DNA from: Mangrovicoccus algicola
GTDB lineage: Bacteria > Pseudomonadota > Alphaproteobacteria > Rhodobacterales > Rhodobacteraceae
Direction: 5' to 3'
NCBI RefSeq assembly: GCF_014903745.1
Contig: NZ_JACVXA010000019.1
Span: forward strand, 16,447 to 80,446
Length of the DNA: 64,000 nt
This document shows, piece after piece, positions 1 to 7,703 of this stretch (the stretch's first letter is position 1; each line of letters starts with the position of its first letter). The notes beneath the pieces are model-generated. The model saw nothing but the letters and a program-made list of their open reading frames with translations, ran no database searches and was not told the origin of the DNA. A program made the position numbers and the translations under genes.

Positions 1-2
1 GC

Positions 3-878
3 GGCGCCTGCCGTCTTCGCGTGATCTCGGGGGCGGTGGCGCATCCCGAGGATCTGCCGGGGCTTGATCCCGCGGAAATCGCGGGCGGCGCGGCGCTGGC
101 CTGCCAGGCGCGGGCGCTGGGGCCGCTGGTCATCGAGGCGGAGCCGCACTCCCCGGATCTGTCCCCGCCGGTGACGATGACCGCCCGCGTGCTGCGCCGC
201 ACCGATCCGGTGCCCGGCATCACCCGGCTGTGGCTGGGCCTCTCCGGCGCGCCTGCCATCGCGGCGGGGCAATATGTGAACATCCTTCTCGAAGACGGCG
301 CGCAACGCCCCTTCTCGGTCGCCGCCATCACGCCGGAAGGGATCGAGCTGCAGATCCGCGCCCTGCCCGGCGGGCGTTTCACCGACCGGATCCTGCCCGG
401 CCTTGCGGCGGGCGATGCGCTGCGGCTGGAACTGCCGCGCGGGGTGTTCCGCTATCGCCCCGGGGATTTCCGGCCCCTCGTGCTCGCTGCGACCGGGACC
501 GGCATCGCGCCCCTGGCCGCGATCCTGGCCGAACTTGCCGCGGCACCCGAGGAGGCACCGCCGGTCGCGCTCTACTGGGGGATGCGCAGCGAGGCCGACC
601 TCTACCTGCTGGACGACCTCGCCCGGCTCGGCGCCGGGCTCGACGATTTCGCGCTGGTCCCCGTCCTGTCGCGCGGCGGGCCGGACTGGCCGGGGCGGCG
701 CGGCCATGTGCAGGCGGCGGTGCTGGCGGATTTCCCGTCGCTGGAAGACCACGCCCTCTATCTCTGCGGCAATCCCGGGATGATCGCGACGGCGCGGCGG
801 ATGTTCCTCGCCGCGGGCGCCTCGGTCAATCACCTCTACACGGACAGTTTCCTGGCCGCCGCGGCCTCACCGGCCTGA
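3..878 (+). CDS. ferredoxin-FAD-NAD(P)H reductase, 5' truncated
   Basis: Electron-transfer flavoprotein whose beginning lies outside the window; the frame is open from base 3. The visible part starts in the tail of a plant-type [2Fe-2S] ferredoxin domain (GACRL, later LACQA, which look like iron-sulfur ligand cysteines). An FAD-binding barrel with RPFSV follows, then a nucleotide-binding module with GTGIAPL and a CGNPGM motif near the C-terminus. Proteins of this build (phenol hydroxylase P5, benzoate dioxygenase reductase, CDP-glucoseen reductase) pass electrons from NAD(P)H through FAD and the cluster to an oxygenase or dehydratase partner. The partner is not visible and is probably to the left. 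The gene converges on the amino-acid transporter operon. A GTG at 21 could be called as a start, but it would cut the ferredoxin domain, so I treat the gene as partial. Confidence 0.85.
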   Translation, partial: GACRLRVISGAVAHPEDLPGLDPAEIAGGAALACQARALGPLVIEAEPHSPDLSPPVTMTARVLRRTDPVPGITRLWLGLSGAPAIAAGQYVNILLEDGAQRPFSVAAITPEGIELQIRALPGGRFTDRILPGLAAGDALRLELPRGVFRYRPGDFRPLVLAATGTGIAPLAAILAELAAAPEEAPPVALYWGMRSEADLYLLDDLARLGAGLDDFALVPVLSRGGPDWPGRRGHVQAAVLADFPSLEDHALYLCGNPGMIATARRMFLAAGASVNHLYTDSFLAAAASPA

Positions 879-1009
879 CCCGTCCCGGATCATGGGCGAT
901 GGACCCGGCCCGCCATGACGCCTCGCCCCCGGGCAGGCAGGATGGCCCGACCGCCCCGGCCCCGGGGCCTCCGGGCGCGCGGGCGGCCGGGTCGGGCCCC
1001 GGCGGCCCC

Positions 1010-1738
1010 TCAGGCGACGCGGCCGAGAAAGCTCTGCAATTCCGGCGTGCGCGGATTGGCGAAGACCTCGCCGGGCGGGCCGGCCTCATGCACCCGGCCT
1101 TGGTGCATGAAGACCACGCGCGAACAGACATCGCGGGCAAAGGCCATCTCATGCGTCACCATCATCAGCGTCATGCCCTCCGCCGCCAGGCCGCGCACCA
1201 CCTGCAGCACCTCGCCCACCAGTTCGGGATCCAGCGCCGAGGTGATCTCGTCGCATAGCAGCGCCATCGGCTCCATCGCCAGCGCCCGGGCGATGGCCAC
1301 GCGCTGCTGCTGCCCGCCGGAGAGCTGGTCGGGATAGGCGCCGAATTTCTCGCCCAGCCCCACCCGGTCCAGCATCCGCCGCGCCATCGCCTCGGCCGCG
1401 GCCTTGCCGGTTTTCTTGACCACCTGCTGGGCCAGCATCACGTTCTGCCCCGCGGTCTTGTGCGGAAACAGGTTGAACTGCTGGAAGATCATCCCGACCT
1501 TCAGCCTGAGCGCGCGCAGATGCGCCTCGTCCCCGGCCAGCCGCGCGCCGTCGACGGTGATGCTGCCGCCATTGATCGCCTCCAGCCCGTTGACGCAGCG
1601 CAGGAGCGTCGACTTGCCCGATCCGGACTTGCCGATCACCGCGACCACCTCGCCTTTCGCGACCTCCAGGTCGATGCCCTTGAGCACCTCGTGCTCGCCA
1701 TAGCTCTTGCGCAGGCCCTCAATGGCGATGAGCGACAT
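1010..1738 (-). CDS. polar amino-acid ABC transporter ATP-binding protein (GlnQ family)
   Basis: ATPase of a polar amino-acid importer, 242 residues, the usual length for GlnQ/HisP/ArtP. Walker A is GKSGSGKST near residue 37, the ABC signature is LSGGQQQR, Walker B is LLCDEITSALD, and the switch histidine lies in MVTHEM. It is the last gene of the minus-strand operon GntR, binding protein, permease, permease, ATPase, and it overlaps the end of the preceding permease by 20 bases. The substrate (glutamate, glutamine, arginine, histidine or an opine) cannot be read from the ATPase. Downstream, toward the convergent reductase gene, lies a GC-rich stretch with a 12-base palindrome at 958-969 but no clear terminator. 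Confidence 0.93.
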   Translation of the reverse strand: MSLIAIEGLRKSYGEHEVLKGIDLEVAKGEVVAVIGKSGSGKSTLLRCVNGLEAINGGSITVDGARLAGDEAHLRALRLKVGMIFQQFNLFPHKTAGQNVMLAQQVVKKTGKAAAEAMARRMLDRVGLGEKFGAYPDQLSGGQQQRVAIARALAMEPMALLCDEITSALDPELVGEVLQVVRGLAAEGMTLMMVTHEMAFARDVCSRVVFMHQGRVHEAGPPGEVFANPRTPELQSFLGRVA

Positions 1739-2375
1739 TCATTTTCCTTTCCAGATGACGGGCCGCCTGCGACAGCGGAAAGCACAGGGCGAAATAGATC
1801 AGCGCGACCAGCCCGTAGACCGTGAAGGGCTGGAAGGTGGCATTCGACAGGACGGTGCCGGCCTTCGACAATTCGGTGAAGCCGATGATCGAGGTCAGCG
1901 CCGTGCCCTTGACCACCTGCACAGAGAACCCGACCGTCGGCGGAATGGCGATCTTCAGCGCCTGCGGCAGCACGACATGTCGCATCTGCTCGACATAGGA
2001 CATGCCCAGCGAGGCCGAGGCTTCCCACTGGCCCTTCGGGACCGCCTCGACGCAGCCGCGCCAGATCTCGGTCAGGAAAGCGGCCGTCCACAGGATCAGC
2101 GCCACCGCCGCCGCCAGCCAGGGCGGCACGTCGATGCCGAACAGGCCCAGCCCGAAGAAGGCCAGGAACAGCTGCATCAGCAGGGGCGTGCCCTGGAACA
2201 GCTCGACATAGACGCGCACGACCGGCGCGAAGATCCGCCCGCCGCCGATGCGCAGCACCAGGAGGCCCAGCCCCAGAAGCCCGCCGCCGATGAAGGAGAC
2301 CAGCGAGAGGATCACCGTCCATTGCGTGGCGAAAACCAGGTTGCGCAGGATGTCCAGAAGCGTGAACTGGGTCAT
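1719..2375 (-). CDS. polar amino-acid ABC transporter permease
   Basis: Inner-membrane permease of the HisM/HisQ/GlnP family, 218 residues, with about five predicted membrane segments. The family start is visible (WTVILSLVSFIGGG), as is the EAA loop (EASASLGMSYVEQMRHVVLPQAL), through which the ATPase is contacted. The start codon overlaps the stop of the permease upstream (2372-2375) and the end runs 20 bases into the ATPase gene, so the three are translationally coupled. It probably forms a heterodimer with the neighbouring permease. The substrate is unknown. Confidence 0.9.
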   Translation of the reverse strand: MTQFTLLDILRNLVFATQWTVILSLVSFIGGGLLGLGLLVLRIGGGRIFAPVVRVYVELFQGTPLLMQLFLAFFGLGLFGIDVPPWLAAAVALILWTAAFLTEIWRGCVEAVPKGQWEASASLGMSYVEQMRHVVLPQALKIAIPPTVGFSVQVVKGTALTSIIGFTELSKAGTVLSNATFQPFTVYGLVALIYFALCFPLSQAARHLERKMNVAHRH

Positions 2376-3046
2376 CGCGCGCCCCTTTTATGCGGAAAGA
2401 GGAGGTCGCCGAGGCGCAGGAGCAGGAAGCGCAGCAGGATGGCGAGTGCCAGATAGATCGCGGTCGACAGGAAATAGGCCTCGAAGGCGCGGAAGGTGCG
2501 GGACTGCGCGAAATTCGCGGCGAAGGTCAGATCCTCGACGGCGATCTGGCTGACCACGGCGGATCCCAGCATGACGATCACCACCTGGCTGGCCAGGGCC
2601 GGCCAGATCTTCTGCAGCGCCGGGATCAGCACGACATGGCGGAAGGTCTGCAGCGGCGACAGCGCCAGGCTCGCCCCGGCCTCGAACTGGCCCCTGGGCG
2701 TCGCCTCGATGCCCGCGCGGATGATCTCGGCGCTGTAGGCGCCCAGGTTGATGACCATGGCGAGGCTTGCCGCCTCCACCTCGTTCAGGCGGAATCCCGC
2801 GGCGGGCAGGCCGAAGAAGATGAAGAACAGCTGGATCAGGAAGGGCGTGTTGCGGATCAGCTCCACATAGAGCGCGACGAGGGGCCTCAGCCAGCGGGGC
2901 CCCAGCGCGCGGCCCCAGGCGCAGAAGATGCCGAGCGCGATGCCCAGCACCCCGCCGACCAGGATCAGCCGGATGGTCATCGCCACGCCCCGGGCGAAGA
3001 CCGGCCAGTATCCGGCCAGCCAGGCGAAATCGAACTCGTATGTCAC
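2372..3046 (-). CDS. polar amino-acid ABC transporter permease
   Basis: Second inner-membrane permease of the amino-acid importer. I place the start at the GTG at 3046 (protein begins VTYEFDFAW, 224 residues) because AGGAGG lies about 8 bases upstream. A longer frame up to 3214 overlaps the binding-protein gene and has no family similarity in that extension. The protein has the HisM-type transmembrane pattern, a typical RNTPFLIQLFFIFFGLP segment and an EAA loop (EAGASLALSPLQTFRHVV). It overlaps the next permease by 4 bases. A 9-bp hairpin (3070-3091) separates it from the binding-protein gene. Confidence 0.88.
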   Translation of the reverse strand: MTYEFDFAWLAGYWPVFARGVAMTIRLILVGGVLGIALGIFCAWGRALGPRWLRPLVALYVELIRNTPFLIQLFFIFFGLPAAGFRLNEVEAASLAMVINLGAYSAEIIRAGIEATPRGQFEAGASLALSPLQTFRHVVLIPALQKIWPALASQVVIVMLGSAVVSQIAVEDLTFAANFAQSRTFRAFEAYFLSTAIYLALAILLRFLLLRLGDLLFPHKRGAR

Positions 3047-3069
3047 GGGGATCCCCTCCTGAGGGACGG

Positions 3070-3091
3070 GCCCGCCCCGCCGGGGGCGGGC
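3070..3091 (-). terminator. GC hairpin between binding-protein and permease genes
   Basis: Perfect 9-bp inverted repeat, GCCCGCCCC and GGGGCGGGC, around a GCCG loop, in the 52-base gap after the solute-binding-protein gene. There is no T-run, so it is more likely an RNA-stabilising or attenuating stem that lets the binding protein be made in excess than a full terminator. That role is inferred. Confidence 0.5.
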
Positions 3092-3098
3092 GATGCGC

Positions 3099-3887
3099 TC
3101 AGAGCCCTTCGGGCAGGCCCATGCCCAGCCATTGCTGGGCGATCTCCTCCAGCGCGCCATCGGCCTTGGCCGCTGCGATGATCTCGTTGACCGCGGCCTG
3201 CAGCGCCGGCTCATTCTCGTTCAGCCCGACATAGCAGGGCGAATTCTTGATGAGGAACTTCATCGCGGGTTTCTTCGGCGGGTCCTGCGCAATGATCGCG
3301 GCGGCGACGACATTGCCGGTGGCGATCGCCTCGACCTGGCCCGAGAGGAAGGCCGAGATCGTGCCGTTATTGTCCTCGTAGCGCTTCAGCGTGGCATCGG
3401 CGGGCGCGATCTTGGTCAGCTCCAGGTCCTCGATCGAGCCGCGGGTGACGCCGACGGTCCGGCCCGACAGGTCCGAGGCATCGGCGATCGCCAGATCCTC
3501 TGGCCCGAAGACGCCGTTGTAGAAGGGTGCATAGGCGTCGGAGAAATCGATCACCGCGTCGCGCTCGGGGTTCTTGCCCATCGACGAAATGACCAGGTCG
3601 ACCTTGCCGGTCTGCAGGAAGGGGATGCGGTTGGCCGAGGTCACCGGCACCAGCGCCAGGTCGACATTCAACCGCGTCGCGATCAGCCGCGCCATGTCGA
3701 CATCATAGCCCTGCGGCTTCATGTCGGTGCCGACCGAACCGAAGGGCGGGAAGTCCTGGGGCACGGCCACGCGGATGATGCCCGCGGACTTGATGTCCTC
3801 CAGCGCGTCGGCAAAGGCCGCGGGGGCGGCGGAAAGCGCGGTGGCGGCGGCCAGCGCGGCGGCGAGAAGGCGGCGTTTGGTGATCAT
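3099..3887 (-). CDS. amino-acid ABC transporter substrate-binding protein
   Basis: Periplasmic binding protein of the SBP_bac_3 family, 262 residues. The start at 3887 (MITKRRLLAAALAAA) gives a clear signal peptide with cleavage near AFA-DALEDIK and has AGGGAC upstream; a longer open frame to 4268 is not needed. Family motifs include VAVPQDFPPFG, GYDVDMARLIA, the domain hinge region with DLSGRTVGVTRGS, and an NSPCYVGL strand. It would deliver a polar amino acid or similar small charged solute to the two permeases downstream. The exact ligand cannot be read. Confidence 0.9.
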   Translation of the reverse strand: MITKRRLLAAALAAATALSAAPAAFADALEDIKSAGIIRVAVPQDFPPFGSVGTDMKPQGYDVDMARLIATRLNVDLALVPVTSANRIPFLQTGKVDLVISSMGKNPERDAVIDFSDAYAPFYNGVFGPEDLAIADASDLSGRTVGVTRGSIEDLELTKIAPADATLKRYEDNNGTISAFLSGQVEAIATGNVVAAAIIAQDPPKKPAMKFLIKNSPCYVGLNENEPALQAAVNEIIAAAKADGALEEIAQQWLGMGLPEGL

Positions 3888-3908
3888 CGGTCGTCCCTGT
3901 GAATGAGC

Positions 3909-3928
3909 GGCCCGCGCCGGGGCGGGCC
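3909..3928 (-). terminator. hairpin between GntR and binding-protein genes
   Basis: 7-bp inverted repeat GGCCCGC / GCGGGCC with a 6-base loop, in the 77-base gap between the regulator's stop and the binding protein's start. No T-run follows. It could attenuate read-through from the regulator gene or simply reflect the base composition. Confidence 0.3.
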
Positions 3929-3964
3929 TGTCGTTGGATGGCATGCGGATGGGGTCCCGGCGGG

Positions 3965-4648
3965 TCATGGTGCCGCTCCGCCCGTGGCCGGGTCGAGGCG
4001 GAGGGTGTTGCGCAGCTCGGCCAGCGGATCGGCCGTGTCGGGGATGCGGATCCCGGCCGCGACCGTGTCGAGATGCGCCAGCGACAGCCGCGCCGCCTCG
4101 GCCATCTCGCCCGCGGCGATCGCGCCGGTGATGGCGCAATGGTCGCGATGCGAGGCCAGCGCCCGCGATGCGGGCTGGTAGCGCAGCGAGATCAGGATGG
4201 TGCGCGCCGTCAGGTTGCGCATGATCTCGGCCAGCGGCTCGTTGCCGCCGAGCGCGATGATGCGGCAATGGAAATCGCCCATCAGATAGGTCAGCTGCGC
4301 CTTGTCACCGGCGGCGATCGCGGCGCGTTCCTCGGCCAGGTGATCCTGCAGCCGGTCGATCTGCGCCGCGCCGAAGGGCCCGGCGGTGGAGAGGAACCCG
4401 TATTCCACGGCGCGCCGCGCGGCGAAGACCGCGGCCGCCTCCTCGGCGGAGGGGCGGTTGACGAACCAGCCGCGGCGGGGCCGGACCGAGACGATGTGAC
4501 GGCTTTCCAGTCGGGTCAGCGCCTCGCGCACCAGCGTGCGCGACACCGCGAAGGCCTCGGCCAGCTGGGTCTCGCTCAGACGGCTGCCGGGCGTCAGGCG
4601 GCCTTCCACGATGGCCGAAAGCAGCGTCTTCTCGATCCCCCTGGGCAT
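3965..4648 (-). CDS. GntR/FadR-family (FCD) transcriptional regulator
   Basis: DNA-binding regulator: N-terminal winged helix (residues about 1-65, with LSETQLAEAFAVSRTLVREAL as recognition region) and a C-terminal all-helical FCD ligand domain containing the usual metal-site histidines (FHCRI, ASHRDHCAI, LAHLD). I choose the ATG at 4648 (MPRGIEKTLL) because GGAGG lies about 10 bases upstream; an earlier ATG at 4702 lacks a ribosome site and has no helix-turn-helix similarity in the added stretch. The gene is first in line with the amino-acid transporter, so it most likely controls that operon and itself. A TGGTACACAA box and a larger inverted repeat lie just upstream. Confidence 0.88.
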   Translation of the reverse strand: MPRGIEKTLLSAIVEGRLTPGSRLSETQLAEAFAVSRTLVREALTRLESRHIVSVRPRRGWFVNRPSAEEAAAVFAARRAVEYGFLSTAGPFGAAQIDRLQDHLAEERAAIAAGDKAQLTYLMGDFHCRIIALGGNEPLAEIMRNLTARTILISLRYQPASRALASHRDHCAITGAIAAGEMAEAARLSLAHLDTVAAGIRIPDTADPLAELRNTLRLDPATGGAAP

Positions 4649-4663
4649 GGCGCATCGGCCTCC

Positions 4664-4692
4664 GGCTTGCATATCCGACTGGTACACAAGCC
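4664..4692. promoter_or_regulatory. candidate GntR operator upstream of the regulator
   Basis: Inverted repeat GGCTTG (4664-4669) and CAAGCC (4687-4692) with 17 bases between. Inside it is TGGTACACAA (4680-4689), close to the TTGT-NN-ACAA core bound by FCD-type GntR proteins. It sits 16-44 bases before the regulator's start, as expected for autoregulation. Binding is inferred. Confidence 0.4.
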
Positions 4693-4880
4693 TTGCACCC
4701 ATGCCGGCGCCCCGGCCAGAGGCGCGGCAGGGACAGGCGGAGAAAACCGGCAGATGCCTTGATTGCAGGCAGGTTCGCGGCGGCTTCGCCCGAGGATCGC
4801 GCGGATGGCGAAGGCGGCAGACCGGGGCCCGACCCGGCCGCCGTGCCGCCCGGCAGACCGGCCGGCCGCGATCGGGCCAT

Positions 4881-4913
4881 CCTGCCCCCCGCAGCGGATC
4901 GCGGGGCGGCAGG
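4881..4913 (-). terminator. hairpin downstream of matB
   Basis: CCTGCCCCCCGC at 4881-4892 pairs with GCGGGGCGGCAGG at 4901-4913 (12 pairs, one bulged base, 8-base loop). It lies 6 bases past the matB stop on the minus strand. There is no T-run, so a Rho-independent terminator is plausible but unproven. The rest of 4693-4880 shows nothing else I can support. Confidence 0.45.
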
Positions 4914-4918
4914 CCGGG

Positions 4919-6436
4919 TCAGGCGGCGGCGAAGATGTCGCGATAGCGCTCGCGCAGCAGCGCCTTCTGCACCTTGCCCATCGTGTTGCGCGGCAATTCG
5001 GGAAGGATCTCGTAGCGCCGCGGATGCTTGAACCGCGCCATCTCTTCCGCGACCGCGGCCTCGATCGCCGCGATGTCGGGGGTCTCGCCCGGGCGCGGCA
5101 CCAGCACCGCCAGCACGGTCTCGCCGAAATCCGGATGGGGCACGCCGATCACCGCGCTTTCCAGCACGCCGGGCTGGTCGTCGAGCAGGAGCTCCACCTC
5201 CTTGGGATAGATGTTGTAGCCCCCCGAGATGATCAGGTCCTTGCCGCGTCCGACGATGGTCACATAGCCCTCGGCATCGACCATGCCGAGATCGCCGGTG
5301 ATGAAGAACCCGTCGGCGCGCAATTCGGCGGCGGTCTTGTCGGGCATCTGCCAGTAGCCCTTGAACACGTTGGGGCCGCGCACCTCGATCATGCCGACCT
5401 CGCCCGCGGGCAGGCCGCGGCCGGTCTCGGGATCGGTGATCTTCAGCTCCACCCCCGGCAGCGGCAGCCCCACCGTGCCCGCGCGGCGCTCGCCGTCATA
5501 GGGATTGGAGGTGTTCATGTTTGTCTCGGTCATGCCGTAGCGTTCGAGGATGCGGTGGCCGGTGCGCGCCTCGAAATCGCGATGGGTCTCGGCCAGCAGC
5601 GGCGCCGAGCCCGAGATGAAGAGCCGCATCGAGGCCACGCGGTCGCGGGTGAAGCGCGCATCGCCCAGAAGCCGGGTATAGAAGGTCGGCACCCCCATCA
5701 TCGCGGTCGCCCGCGGCAGCGCGTCGAGGATCGCGTCGAGGTCGAATTTCGGCAGGAAGATCATCGCCCCGCCCGAGGCCAGCATCACGTTCGTCGCCAC
5801 GAACAGACCGTGGGTGTGGAAGATCGGCAGCGCATGGACCAGCACGTCCTCGGGGCCGAAGCGCCAATGCGCCGCCAGCGTGCGCGCATTCGACAAGAGG
5901 TTGTCCTGGGTCAGCATCGCGCCCTTGGACCGCCCGGTCGTGCCCGATGTGTAGAGAAACGCCGCCAGGTCGCCGCCCGCGCGCGGCACGGTAGCGAAAT
6001 CGGCGGGCATGGCGCGGGCGATCTCGGCCAGCGTGCCGCCGCCATGGGCATCCAGCGTCTCCAGCCGTGCGCCCGCCGCGGCCGCGACCGGGGCCAGGCC
6101 GGGCTCTGCCGCGGGATCGCAGACCAGCAGCCGGGCGCCGGAATTGGTAACGAAATAGTCCAGCTCGGCCGGGGTATAGCCGGTGTTCAGCGGCAGGAAG
6201 ACGACCCCCGCCTGGGCGCAGGCGGCATAGAGCGCCAGCGCCTCGGGCGATTTCTCCACCTGCGCGGCCAGCCGGTCGCCCGGTCCCAGCCCGCAGGCGG
6301 TCAGCGCATGGGCCATCCGCGCCGCACGGCGCAGGAAATCCGAATGGCTCAGCGTGGTGCCGTCCGGCAGGTGCAGGAAGGGCCGGGAACTGCCGGCATG
6401 AATGCCGAAAAGCGTGTCGTAAAGCGGATTAGCCAT
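4919..6436 (-). CDS. matB: malonyl-CoA synthetase
   Basis: AMP-forming ligase that makes malonyl-CoA from malonate, ATP and CoA in the cytoplasm. The protein has 505 residues, the usual MatB length. Motifs: the P-loop YTSGTTGRSKGAML, YGMTETNMNTSNPYDGERR (the conserved A5 region with the malonate-recognising arginines of the MatB family), GDLGMVD, and the C-terminal catalytic lysine in NTMGKVQKALL. Start at 6436 (MANPLYDTLF) overlaps the decarboxylase stop by 8 bases, so the two are coupled; a longer frame to 6535 is out of family. It is the last gene of the malonate operon, and a hairpin follows. Confidence 0.93.
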   Translation of the reverse strand: MANPLYDTLFGIHAGSSRPFLHLPDGTTLSHSDFLRRAARMAHALTACGLGPGDRLAAQVEKSPEALALYAACAQAGVVFLPLNTGYTPAELDYFVTNSGARLLVCDPAAEPGLAPVAAAAGARLETLDAHGGGTLAEIARAMPADFATVPRAGGDLAAFLYTSGTTGRSKGAMLTQDNLLSNARTLAAHWRFGPEDVLVHALPIFHTHGLFVATNVMLASGGAMIFLPKFDLDAILDALPRATAMMGVPTFYTRLLGDARFTRDRVASMRLFISGSAPLLAETHRDFEARTGHRILERYGMTETNMNTSNPYDGERRAGTVGLPLPGVELKITDPETGRGLPAGEVGMIEVRGPNVFKGYWQMPDKTAAELRADGFFITGDLGMVDAEGYVTIVGRGKDLIISGGYNIYPKEVELLLDDQPGVLESAVIGVPHPDFGETVLAVLVPRPGETPDIAAIEAAVAEEMARFKHPRRYEILPELPRNTMGKVQKALLRERYRDIFAAA

Positions 6437-7703
6437 CTGTCTTTTCCCTGGCTCTGGAGGTCGTGTCCTGGTGCGGCGGACGGGCGGCAAGCGCGCGCAC
6501 GGCCGGGGTCGCGGCGATTTCGCCGCGCTGCGCATAGGCTTCGTGGTTCGGGGTGACGCGCGCGAGGTCGTAGAGATAGTTCACCATCGCCCCGCCCGAC
6601 TGCGCCATCCCGTTCGCCGAGATGTCGGCCCCGCCATGGACCGCATGGACCAGCGCGCCGTTTCCCAGGTGGAACCGCGCCACCGGATCGGCGGGTTTGC
6701 CATCCTCGCGCCGCGCCCCCAGAAGGTAGCGCGCCGCCAGGATCCGCATCGCCTCGGCATCGGCCGGATCGGCCTCCAGCCCCTCGGCGGCGATCCAGCG
6801 CATCAGGCCGGGGATCGGCGAGAGCGTGACGAAGGTCTTCAGCCCCGGCAGCGCCGCCGCCAGGTCGGCCGCCACCTGCTTGATCAGGAAATTGCCGAAA
6901 CTGATCCCCGCCAGCCCCTCCTGGCAGTTGGAGATGGAGTAGAAGACCGCCGTGTCGGCCTCGGCCGCCGACTGCGCCGCACGGTCGTCATCCAGAAGCG
7001 CCTGGATGGATCCGGGAATGCCGCGCGTCAGCGCCACCTCCACGAAGATCAGCGGCTCCTCCGGCATGGCCGGGTGGAAGAAGGCGAAACAGCGCCGGTC
7101 CGAGGGCGCCAGGCGCAGCCGCAGGTCGTCCCAGCTCTGGATCGCGTGCACCGCCTCATAGGCGATGATCTTCTCCAGCACGCTGGCCGGGCTGTCCCAG
7201 GTGATCGGCCGCGAGACCAGGAAACCGCGGTTGAACCACGACCGGAAGAGATGGCGCAGATCCTGGTCCAGCGCCCCCAGCTCGGGCCTCTTGCGGGCCA
7301 GCCGCAGCAGGTCGGCGCGCATCTCCACCAGACGGTGCGTGGCGCCGGGCACCTGGTTCAGCCGCCGGATCAGTTCCTGCCGCGGCGGTTCGGCGGCGGC
7401 GAGGAAGGCGCGATAGGCCCCCGCGCCGCGCCCGTCCTCATAGGCGTCCAGGCTGGCCCGCACCGCCTGCGGATCGATATCCATCTGCCCCGCCAGATGG
7501 GCGAAGAACGCCGCCCGCCCGGCCTCGTCGAGGAATTCGTAGCGGTCGAGGATCTGGCGGGCGAGGCTGAGCCCCTCGGTCTCGGCCGAGGCGCCCATCA
7601 GCGCCGCGGCCAGCTCCGGCAGGCTGCGCCCGTCCGGTTTCGCCGCCGGGCCGCGGCCGCGGCGCTCGAAGACGGTCGAGAGAAGATCGGCAAGGATGGT
7701 CAC
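6429..7703 (-). CDS. matA: malonyl-CoA decarboxylase
   Basis: Converts malonyl-CoA to acetyl-CoA and CO2, the second step of malonate use. It has 424 residues. An N-terminal helical domain precedes the GNAT-like catalytic domain with SWFNRGFL, FAFFHPAMPEEPL, SISNCQEGL-AGISFGNFLIKQV and the ANGMAQSGGAMVNYLYDL block typical of the family. GTG start at 7703 forms a GTGA overlap with the stop of the TRAP large permease, and its own stop overlaps matB. The frame stays open far upstream through the permease gene, but only this part resembles a decarboxylase. The MatA-MatB pair with a TRAP carrier matches the rhizobial matPQMAB arrangement. Confidence 0.93.
   Translation of the reverse strand: MTILADLLSTVFERRGRGPAAKPDGRSLPELAAALMGASAETEGLSLARQILDRYEFLDEAGRAAFFAHLAGQMDIDPQAVRASLDAYEDGRGAGAYRAFLAAAEPPRQELIRRLNQVPGATHRLVEMRADLLRLARKRPELGALDQDLRHLFRSWFNRGFLVSRPITWDSPASVLEKIIAYEAVHAIQSWDDLRLRLAPSDRRCFAFFHPAMPEEPLIFVEVALTRGIPGSIQALLDDDRAAQSAAEADTAVFYSISNCQEGLAGISFGNFLIKQVAADLAAALPGLKTFVTLSPIPGLMRWIAAEGLEADPADAEAMRILAARYLLGARREDGKPADPVARFHLGNGALVHAVHGGADISANGMAQSGGAMVNYLYDLARVTPNHEAYAQRGEIAATPAVRALAARPPHQDTTSRAREKTDG

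Noticed and set aside
958..969. GGCCCCGGGGCC palindrome as a terminator between the reductase and the amino-acid transporter
   Set aside because: 12 bases with no loop and no T-run in a very GC-rich gap; too weak to call.
4763..6556. 597-residue plus-strand frame opposite matB
   Set aside because: Exact antisense of matB, with H/R/Q-rich low-complexity composition and no ribosome site.
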